Origin: Periconia sp. R9002
Taxonomy: Eukaryota; Ascomycota; Dothideomycetes; Pleosporales; Periconiaceae
NCBI GenBank assembly: GCA_023627715.1
Contig: JAMAHW010000004.1
Location: 310,001 to 374,000 of the forward strand
Reading direction: 5' to 3'
Length of the DNA stretch: 64,000 bases
Both the position numbers and the translations under genes were made by a program. The notes beneath the pieces were generated by a model. It made no database searches and was not told the DNA's origin. It saw only the letters and a list, made by a program, of their open reading frames with translations. Shown here piece after piece: positions 56,591-64,000 of this stretch (position 1 is the first letter of the stretch; every line of letters starts with the position of its first letter).

Positions 56591-59500
56591 ATGCCACCAC
56601 GCTCCCTTGAAGTAACACAGTATACGGTAGGGTGGATATGCGCGCTACCCATTGAGCTTGCGGCTGCAAAGGCCATGCTCGATGAAGAACACACGAAGCC
56701 ACCTTATAACCACCGTGACACGAACCAGTACACATGTGGTCGAATCGGCCAGCACAACGTCGTGCTGACATGTCTCCCAGCTGGTCAGATGGGAACCAAT
56801 CAAGCTGCTGTGACAGCGACACGAATGATGAATAGCTTTCCTTCTATTCGCTTTGGGCTAATGGTAGGAGTAGGCGGCGGAGTGCCTGATACGGAAGCAG
56901 ACGTGAGATTAGGAGATGTCGTGATAAGTCAACCCCTGGGCCAACACGGTGGGGTGGTACAGTACGACTTTGGGAAGACGGGACGAAACGGTGTTATGAC
57001 ACGCACAGGATCCCTCAACGCGCCGCCCAAAGTGTTGCTAAACGGTGTATCGCAGCTGCGAGCGAACGACTTCCTACGAAAGAGCGGCTTTGCAGCGCAC
57101 CTGGCCGCCTTCGATCCAAGTTTCAGTCGGGAAAACGCAGGCCCCGACATACTCTACGAAGCCGGTTACCACCATAATGGAGGGACAGACTGCAAGGAGT
57201 GCAGCAGCGAGAAAATCGTACATCGCGAACCACGGAGCGCAGAAGAGCCAGTCCGTATACACTATGGCACAATAGCCTCGGGCAACCAAGTGATCAAAGA
57301 CGGGCCTACCCGGGACCGATTAAGTGATGATCTGGGCGGTGTGCTGTGCTTCGAGATGGAGGCGGCCGGGCTAATGAACGACTTTCCTTCGCTGGTAGTA
57401 CGAGGGATTTGCGATTACGCAGACTCACATAAGAACAAGGCGTGGCAGCCCTACGCCGCAGCGACGGCGGCAGCGTGTGCGAAGGAGATCATGTCGCTGA
57501 TACCCGCAACCGAGCTTGCAAAGACGGGGGTCGCAGGAAGTGTTTGCCAGCATCGGGTTCCGCTGAGCCTCAAGGGCGTGCCTGTCGTAGGCCACTTTGT
57601 CCCCCGAGAGGCCGAGATGAGAGAGCTCGAACGACGGCTTCTTCCTGACGCATCCTCATCTGAACTAAGGCGTCGAAACGTGGTAGTAGCGCACGGGTTT
57701 GGCGGCATAGGCAAAACACAGCTCGCAGTCGAGTTTGCGCGGTCGCACCAGCACCGGTTCAGCAGCATCTTCTGGCTGGATGGGTCATCCGAAGCACGTC
57801 TGAAGCAGTCGTTTGTTGAAGTCATGACGAGGCTCCCCCAGGGTGAGCTCACGGAAGAGGGTGTCGAGGCTCTCCAGCAGGGCCAGCCTGACGCCCAAGT
57901 GGCGGTGCGCGAGTGTCTCCAATGGCTATCACTCCCATCCAACCCCAACTGGCTTTTGATCTTTGATAGCGTTGATCGCGACTGTCACGACAAAGATGAT
58001 GTGCATGCGTACAACGTCAAGGACTACTTTCCGGAGCTAGACCATGGTTCGGTTCTCATAACCAGTCGGTTGGCGGGTCTGTCGAGGCATGGATCAGGTG
58101 TCGTGGTAGGAACTGTCGCAGCAGCAGAAGCACTTGACATTCTGGAGAGTAGCGCTGGGAAGGCCATTGAAAGTAAGATACCGTACCATCTCAGCTATAA
58201 TGATGCAAGTACATTGCTAACATGGATGTGCTGTGTTGTGCTACACAGACGCGGACGCAGTCTTAAAGCGGCTTGATGGCCTTCCTTTGGCCCTGACTCA
58301 AGCCGGTACGTACATGCGAGAGACGAACATGTCTGTAGAGACATACATCAAACATTACGATGCAACATGGACGCAGACTATGAAGAAGCAAAGCCGTTTT
58401 AAGCTGGAAGAGTATGGCGAGCGGAACGTATTGACAACGTGGACCATGTCGTACGAGCAGGTGCAGAGACAGAGCGAGGAGGCAGCCTGCCTGCTTAAGC
58501 TCTGGGGAGTGTTAGACTGTGGAGAAATGTGGTACGAGTTTGTTGGAGGTACGCCAGGTTTCCGGGACGACCAATACTACAGCATCACGGAGGTACCGGC
58601 GTGGCTGGTGAAGCTTGCTGAGGATGAGTTGGAGTTCCGAGAGGCCATGGGCTTGTTGTGCCGCTATTCATTTGCCCGCGCTAGAGAAGGCGCTAGTAGT
58701 CACTCGATGCACCCCGTAGTGCACAAATGGTGTGGGCAACTAGCCCAAGGCACAGAGTTGCACCATATTTTAAGCCTCGCCGCAGGCTTGGTTGCATTGA
58801 ATTTGGCGTGGAACGAAGAGCATGAGTTTCAGGGAGGGCGAAAACGTCTTTTTGAACGTCTTTTTGCTCATGGAGTGAATATCACCAAGTGGATCAAGAT
58901 AGCATTAGCGACTACTTACGAAGACGAATGGGCCCGCGGGAGGTACCACCAGGAACTGTTACAGCCTTGGATACTGAACCGCCTAGGAAATCTACTATCA
59001 GAAGATGACCCGACGACTGCAGAGTTCATGTACCAGTCGGCATTACAAAAAGACGCCCAACTACCGGGACCAGAGGCTGGTCTACATGCAATGGTTATAG
59101 CCGCCAACCTAGGCACTCTTTATCAACGGCTAGGCAGGACACACGAGGCAGAAGCCATGTATCAGCGCTCGCTGCAAGGAGACGAGAAGGAATATGGACC
59201 AGACTATCCATCAGCATTTAGGACGATGCATAACCTAGCTTTTGTATATAAACAGCTAGGCAAGTTTGACGAAGCAGAGGCTGCATACCAGCGCGCGCTG
59301 CAAGGAAAAGAGAAGACGTTACGCCCAGACCATATATCAACACTAAGGACGGTGGATGCCCTAGCCAATCTATATGCTACCCTAGGTAGGATGAATGAGG
59401 CAGAAGCTCTGTTCCAGCGAGTGCTGCAAACACATGAGAAGGTAGGGGGGCTAGCGGATGAATTAATCCTAAGCACGCTCAACAATTTAGGTATGCTCTA

Positions 59501-60137
59501 TAGAGACCTAGGCAAGATGGACGACGCTGAAGCCATGTATCATCGGGCGCTGGAAGGAAAAGAAGAAGCGTGGGGACCAGAGCATACATCAACACTGGAC
59601 ACACTTGCCAACCTAGCTTGCTTATACGCCAGCCAACCGAGTATGGTACACAAAGCAGAAGCCATGTTCCGGAAGGCCCTACTAGGATTCGAGAAGGCAC
59701 TAGACCCAGAGCATACACTAATCCTGAGGACGGTCAACAACCTAGGGCTTCTCTACACACATCTGGACAGGATAAATGAGGCAGAAGCCATGCATCAGCG
59801 GGCGCTGCAAGGATACAAGAAAACAATCAAACCAGAAAACCTTTCTACGTATGCTCCCGCGCTTAGTACAATATGGGGCTTGGGCACGGTTTGTGATCGC
59901 CAGAACCAGGTAGAGGATGCTAAAGCCTGGTATTCGAAAGCCCTCTCAGGCTACAAGATTGTACTCGGATCTGGCCACCCAAAGTGTGAGACACTTCGGA
60001 GCAGACTTGCTGAATTAGGAGCAGAAAACATGGAGGAAGAAGAAGAAGAAGTCGAAGAAAATGTAATGGTGGAAGACGCCAAATCCGCCTCAAAATGTCA
60101 TCGACTCCTGAGGAAGCTTAGGCTGAAGAAAAGTTAG
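56591..60137 (+). CDS. NLR-like receptor: PNP/UDP phosphorylase - NB-ARC - TPR
   Basis: Exons 56591-58172 and 58249-60137 join in phase 1 (76-nt intron, GTAAGA donor, ACACAG acceptor), giving 1156 aa. Residues ~10-305 are a nucleoside-phosphorylase domain (YTVGWICALPIELAAAKAML, LMVGVGGGVPD, LGDVVISQP, GVLCFEMEAAG, RGICDYADSH). An NB-ARC ATPase follows: P-loop AHGFGGIGKTQLA (about 367-379), Walker B NWLLIFDSVD, sensor-like GSVLITSR and GLPLALTQAGTYMRE. A winged-helix-like region includes SMHPVVHKW. From about 770 to 1115 lie roughly eight TPR repeats of ~42 residues, kinesin-light-chain style (LGRTHEAEAMYQRSL), then an acidic run and a basic tail. Fungal NLRs of this class are implicated in allorecognition and innate-type responses. 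All core motifs and frame are intact, so it looks functional. Confidence 0.94.
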
Positions 60138-60552
60138 TTGCGCGCCGAACCTTGCGTTGATGTACAAGCCTAGAAAAGCTAATAATTATCTTAGCTGCTG
60201 CAATGACGAAACTTCACTTATCAGATTTGCGGAAATAGATATAGAAAGAAGTGCAGTGTTAGCCAACCAGTGCTTGTACTGGCTCACAAGTTGGCACAAG
60301 CATCTCCTGTTCCACTGAAGCGTAGATACGCACATGCCCTAGCAGCGCTGGTGTTAAAGGCGTCCCTCCAGGTCAAGTTTTCGCGAAAACTTGGTGAGGC
60401 CTATTCGGCAATTCCGCGTTATACAACGTATGACAAGCCGAATGAGAGTACTGGATTGTATTCGCTGCTATAGAATCCCATTCCAATTGTATCCACATCT
60501 TCTTATTGGCCTGTGGGTCGAGGTCATGTTGATATTGAAGGTTGAGCAAAGT
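60138..60552. other. 3' flank of the NLR gene with coding-like minus-strand frame
   Basis: No clear gene. On the minus strand, about 60430-60552 continues the frame of the candidate exon at 60553-60687 past a TAG with natural-looking composition, so either decay or chance is involved. Confidence 0.3.
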
Positions 60553-60963
60553 CTAAAACCGGTATAGGGTATGTGCGGCTTCGTCTTTCTTGTCGACAGG
60601 CTCTGGAAATTCAGTTGGCAAGACGGGTGTATAGAAAGCGTCCAGACCGATGTCCGGGAACTTGACAATGCTTCCAGCGTCTCTGACCTGTTGCTATTGA
60701 TAAAGCGATTGAGATGAGGAAGGTGAAGTCTGGGATCTAAAATCCTGTTTCGGAGGATTAGCGGTTGGATACGTCTGAAAGGAGATGATATATACTGACT
60801 CTGTGAAGCTAATTGCTGAACTGCTCACAAACATGTTGGAAGGCGGTCCCGGAGGTGTAGGTTGGGTGGATGGTTCGTGGGAGATGTGGGAGATGTGGGA
60901 GACAGATGCATGTATCTTGTTGAGGGCCGAGTAGACCGGAAGCAAGGTGCGAGGGGAGGCGTT
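60553..60963 (-). CDS. Candidate spliced small gene (3' exons only)
   Basis: A minus-strand exon at 60829-60963 begins after a good acceptor (CTGAC, pyrimidine tract, CCCGCAG). It reads NASPRTLLPVYSALNKIH and more, and ends at a GTGAGC donor after S-N-M-F. A 141-nt intron to 60687 leads to a second exon, 60553-60687, reading VRDAGSIVKFPDIGLDAF and ending HTLYRF stop. A shorter 54-nt intron would instead retain a TAG near 60691. No start exon was found between 60964 and the gene ending at 61087, so the 5' end is missing. Composition and splice signals argue for coding capacity. No family recognised. Confidence 0.35.
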
Positions 60964-61086
60964 CTGCGGGTAGGTAGATAGGCAGGTGCAGTAGTCAGCC
61001 CTTCACATCCCATGTATATCGAGCGGCAGTATATCGATCACATCGAAAAAAAAATTCAGAAAGCCCTCCACATATCCCTCTGCTAC

Positions 61087-61635
61087 TCAAATCTGGAACG
61101 TATTCCCACCCCAAAAATCCTTCTCCACGATTCTCCCCTCCCTGATTCCCTCTCTAATACCCTGAAGCATGAACTTCACCAACGCAGGCGGTCCCATCCT
61201 CCTCCCCTCACCCCCATAACCTGTGGTAGGACACTCGAAAGCAGCAGCAGCACCACCCTTGACGAACCCCCTCTCGGCCGCAACGCGTCTCACTTCCTCC
61301 GTGATCCCCATGTTCGTGCTCTCCTCTTCACTCCTCTTCCGCGCTTCCTTGGCCTCCTTAAGCGCGTCCGTGCGCTCGTTCCACCGGCGCTCAAGAAACG
61401 AGGAAAAGGTGTCGAGCTGGCGAGAGGCGAAGCGGTGGAGGTGCATGAGAAGACGGTTGAGGATGTCAAAAAGGAGGCGGTAGAGGAGTTCGGTTGCGAT
61501 GGCGTGGCCGGTTTGAGCGGTGAAGAGGCGAGCTGGGAGGAGGGAGGTGGAGGTCGATGTCGTGGTGAGAGATGTGGATGTGGATACGCCATTGCCGCGG
61601 TAGGGCACGAGCGAGCCGTCAAAGGAGGTTGTCAT
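61087..61635 (-). CDS. Hypothetical helical protein of 182 aa
   Basis: A single exon starts MTTSFDGSLVPYRGNG, continues through a Ser/Thr stretch, then has a helical region with membrane-like or amphipathic character (ELLYRLLFDILNRLLMHLHRF, residues about 49-69). A charged coiled segment follows (ERRWNERTDALKEAKEARKR). The C-terminal part ends GRIVEKDFWGGNTFQI. Composition is natural throughout and GC is higher than in the flanks. No domain is recognised and no neighbour suggests a role. A peripheral membrane or peroxisomal role is conceivable but unsupported. Confidence 0.6.
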   Translation of the reverse strand: MTTSFDGSLVPYRGNGVSTSTSLTTTSTSTSLLPARLFTAQTGHAIATELLYRLLFDILNRLLMHLHRFASRQLDTFSSFLERRWNERTDALKEAKEARKRSEEESTNMGITEEVRRVAAERGFVKGGAAAAFECPTTGYGGEGRRMGPPALVKFMLQGIREGIREGRIVEKDFWGGNTFQI

Positions 61636-62835
61636 TGTTGCTTGTGGACATGGAGTTGTAGTGATTTGAAACGGTGGACAAGCTTGACAGGTTGGTTGGG
61701 CTTGACTCGCCCTTGCCGGCGACCCTGCAGATGTTGCGGGATGACGGACGGGCCACTTTTATGATTTGTATTTGTAAAGCTTCGATCCTCGAACGAGTTG
61801 GAGCAGCGGGCGGCCCCTCAATTGAGCTATAATTACATAGTGATGTTTTCGTGGTGTTCTCACGCATTGCATTACTGTATTTGCAGCATGCACGACATAC
61901 CTAGGTACTTATGTAGCTATGTAGCTATGTATGTGGGTAAGTACATGTGACATCTGGATGTGTACATACCTACGCCAAATAACAACACGTGATGCCTTGG
62001 GTGTTCAATGTTACCTTCAATGTTTGAATTCCTAGTTCGAATTGTTGCGAAACAATCGAGCAATAAGCACGGGTCAATACCATGATGTATGATCGTAGAT
62101 GGGTAATTTCATCCGTGTTGAAGCTGCTGCGGCTTGATGAAGGCGGAGCCTGGCCGAATGTGTTGCTTCCCTTCGTCCAATGCACAAACATTTGGTACAG
62201 TCGTTTACCGTTTACAAATTTCTTTCATCTTATAATAAATCAAACATAATGTTCGTGTATTTACATAGTTAGCTCACTTTAGGTAGACCAGTCCTCATCA
62301 AACCATTCTTCTGATCACCACCGTCTACTTCAACAGAATGGGGTATTTGGAGGTATTCACATATTAAAATCTTTCCTTAAAGCTTTACGAGAATGGAAAA
62401 AAAGTTCGAACACGTCGCTATGAAGAACAAAACCTAGAATGACCAACACATTCCGATGACCAGCAATGAATGCAATCTAGCCGGTCCAGACCCGTCTCTG
62501 AACCGTCCCAGTGTGGAAAAAAAAGATACATCCCAGGAATACTGATTACAAAATAAAAATGATGACGCCGTAATCGCCAGGTCCAAACGGAAGGGGAATA
62601 CCAAGGAGCAAAACCGAATGCTTTTACGTAGTCTTGTCTTTGTTGTTGTTGATGTTTCTGTAGAAGTGCGGGTTAGCATTGGGCAATGCATTTTACTTTG
62701 ATTGGCTATCAAAAGACATGTCAGCACGTTGACCGAAGGTCGTTGTTTGACGAATGAGGCGGAGTGGAAGCAAATGGTGGTGAATGCAAATGGCAGGCAA
62801 ATGACAGCGTAGAAGCAAAACGTGATAGGTGGTGT
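61636..62835. other. Intergenic with a short 8-nt tandem repeat
   Basis: About 1.2 kb holds the promoter of the 182-aa gene and the 3' flank of the syntaxin gene. Positions 61911-61934 carry three ATGTAGCT-type units (last one varied). No gene is supported. Confidence 0.45.
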
Positions 62836-63797
62836 TTACCTGGTGACGACGACCGCGACGACGATGGCGATGATGGCGATGATGATGACGACAATGAGGG
62901 CGCACCACCACTTCTTGCGGCGAGCACTGCGTGCCTTTTCGATGGCTCCTCCGATCTCGGTGTTGGCTTGAACGACGTTCTCGTGAATTTCCTCGCCCTT
63001 TTGCTCAATGTTCTCGACGAGAGGCTCCTGCTGCATGACAAGCTGATCGAGGTCCTGGAACAGTTGTGCCAGTTCCACCATCTGCTGCTCAATCTTCTGG
63101 ATAGCTTCGTGTCGTTCCTTGACATTGCGAAGGGTGGACGATGCTTGACCACGACGGTCTGAGCTGAGAAGCTACGAAGTAGAATTAGTATTTTCACGTG
63201 TAAAGAGGGGAGCATATGTCTTACAGCTTGTTGGAAAATGGGGGCTGCGGGATCCTCGACGGCTTGCCTGACTTCCTCCTCGGAGGCATCTGGGCGGACG
63301 ATACGGTATTGCCTCTCGGCGGCAGCCTGCGAGTCTCGTCTGAATTCGGATTCAAGGTTCTGATACCTGTTGATGGTGGCCTTCAACCTGCGATCGACCT
63401 TCCCAACCTGCGGGGCGTTGCGCGGGTTGCCAGACTCGGGTCTGGACTTCACACGCTTGACGCGCTGGACAAGCTCGCGGTATTCCGCCATGATCTCAGA
63501 GCTGAGGTTTTCGATTTCGCGCGAGGGCATGTCTGGGCGGGCGAGGACCTGCTTGAAAGTGCGCTCGAGGTGGTCGAGTTGGCCATCGAGGTCATCTAGG
63601 TCGCGGTCGATGTTACGGCAATCGTTGAGGATGGCATTGGGGTCTGCGACGCGGCCCATTTCGATGGGGGTTTGGGTTTGGGCTGTGATGGATTAGCAGT
63701 TGCACGTGTGTGAAGGTTAGAAGTCGAGATACATACGTTGGTGGGGATCGTAAGCGGGCATTTGCTGCCAGCCATTGTTGTTGTACTGTGAAGCCAT
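62836..63797 (-). CDS. Plasma-membrane Qa-SNARE, Sso1/syntaxin-1 type
   Basis: Exons 63737-63797, 63225-63682 and 62836-63171 (54- and 53-nt introns) give 284 aa. The N-terminal peptide is followed by an Habc-type helical domain (about 30-170; DLDDLDGQLDHLERTFKQVL). A Qa-SNARE motif follows (about 190-250; ERHEAIQKIEQQMVELAQLF, then QDLDQLVMQQEPLVENIEQ with the central Gln). The C-terminal tail anchor is basic then hydrophobic (KKWWCALIVVIIIAIIAIVV). It fuses secretory vesicles with the plasma membrane with Sec9 and Snc. An alternative start exists: ATG-AGT at about 63956 followed by GTAAGC, spliced to TAC at about 63787, would give MSYNNNG instead of MASQYNNNG. Both ATGs have good contexts. 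Confidence 0.93.
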
Positions 63798-64000
63798 GGT
63801 GTTAGTGGATTAATGCTACGGTTGTCAAGGGGAGGTGTGTAGATAGATTAGATGGTCGGGCTGTCCAGCAGTGAAGAGGAGAGAAGAGAAGCAAGCACGC
63901 AGAGTTGCCTGGTGTGAGAAATGGCATGCCGGGGAGAAAGAATGCTTACACTCATGGTGAAACTGGATCGGTATGGCGTGCGGGTCTACAGCAATTGGAG
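63798..64000 (-). other. Leader/promoter of the syntaxin gene
   Basis: About 200 nt to the window edge. It contains a second candidate start (ATG near 63956) followed at once by GTAAGC, so part of it may be a first intron. The minus strand has a CT-rich tract at about 63860-63890. Confidence 0.35.

Overview
The window is nuclear DNA of a filamentous ascomycete, most likely a dothideomycete. Genes are dense and lie on both strands. Introns are mostly 48-80 nt with GTRNGT donors, CTRAC-type branch sites and YAG acceptors, and pyrimidine-rich leaders precede several start codons. The gene families are fungal: separase, a Sso-type syntaxin, UstYa-like (DUF3328), GT90, DUF2457, a DCR2-like phosphatase and a PNP/NB-ARC/TPR receptor. 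Clade placement is inference. I see no tRNA, rRNA, CRISPR or intact transposon. Most genes were assembled by hand from exons whose reading frames close exactly.

Layout. 0-4 kb: the 5' part of a membrane or secreted protein, a doubtful small ORF and an APH/ChoK-fold kinase. 4-6 kb: a CPD photolyase with a mitochondrial-type leader. 7-13.3 kb: secreted alkaline phosphatase, a mitochondrial membrane protein, a six-exon UstYa-like gene and a hotdog thioesterase. 13.6-18 kb: Vps5-type sorting nexin and a secreted M28 aminopeptidase. 18.5-23.7 kb: two small hypothetical genes and an AKR7-type reductase. 23.7-26.1 kb: an AT-rich patch and a decayed minus-strand gene with several in-frame stops. 26.7-33.5 kb: a membrane protein, a GT90 glycosyltransferase and a DUF2457 protein. 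33.5-37.1 kb: the longest gene-poor gap. 37-41 kb: a frame-disrupted alpha/beta hydrolase, a methyltransferase and a 37-residue Cys-rich peptide. 41.6-48.3 kb: separase. 49-56 kb: a coiled-coil protein, a 110-residue protein with a 21-nt micro-exon, a TRM61-like tRNA methyltransferase and a DCR2-like phosphatase. 56.2-60.2 kb: an NLR with a small divergent secreted-type ORF beside it. 60.5-64 kb: uncertain coding segments, a hypothetical protein and the plasma-membrane syntaxin.

Most genes are unrelated housekeeping functions: cell-cycle exit, retromer and exocytic trafficking, DNA repair, tRNA modification and phosphate or peptide scavenging. The accessory part is the NLR at 56.6-60.1 kb, the lone UstYa-like gene, the decayed 24-26 kb island and several very small or broken genes. 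No biosynthetic gene cluster is evident around the UstYa-like gene.
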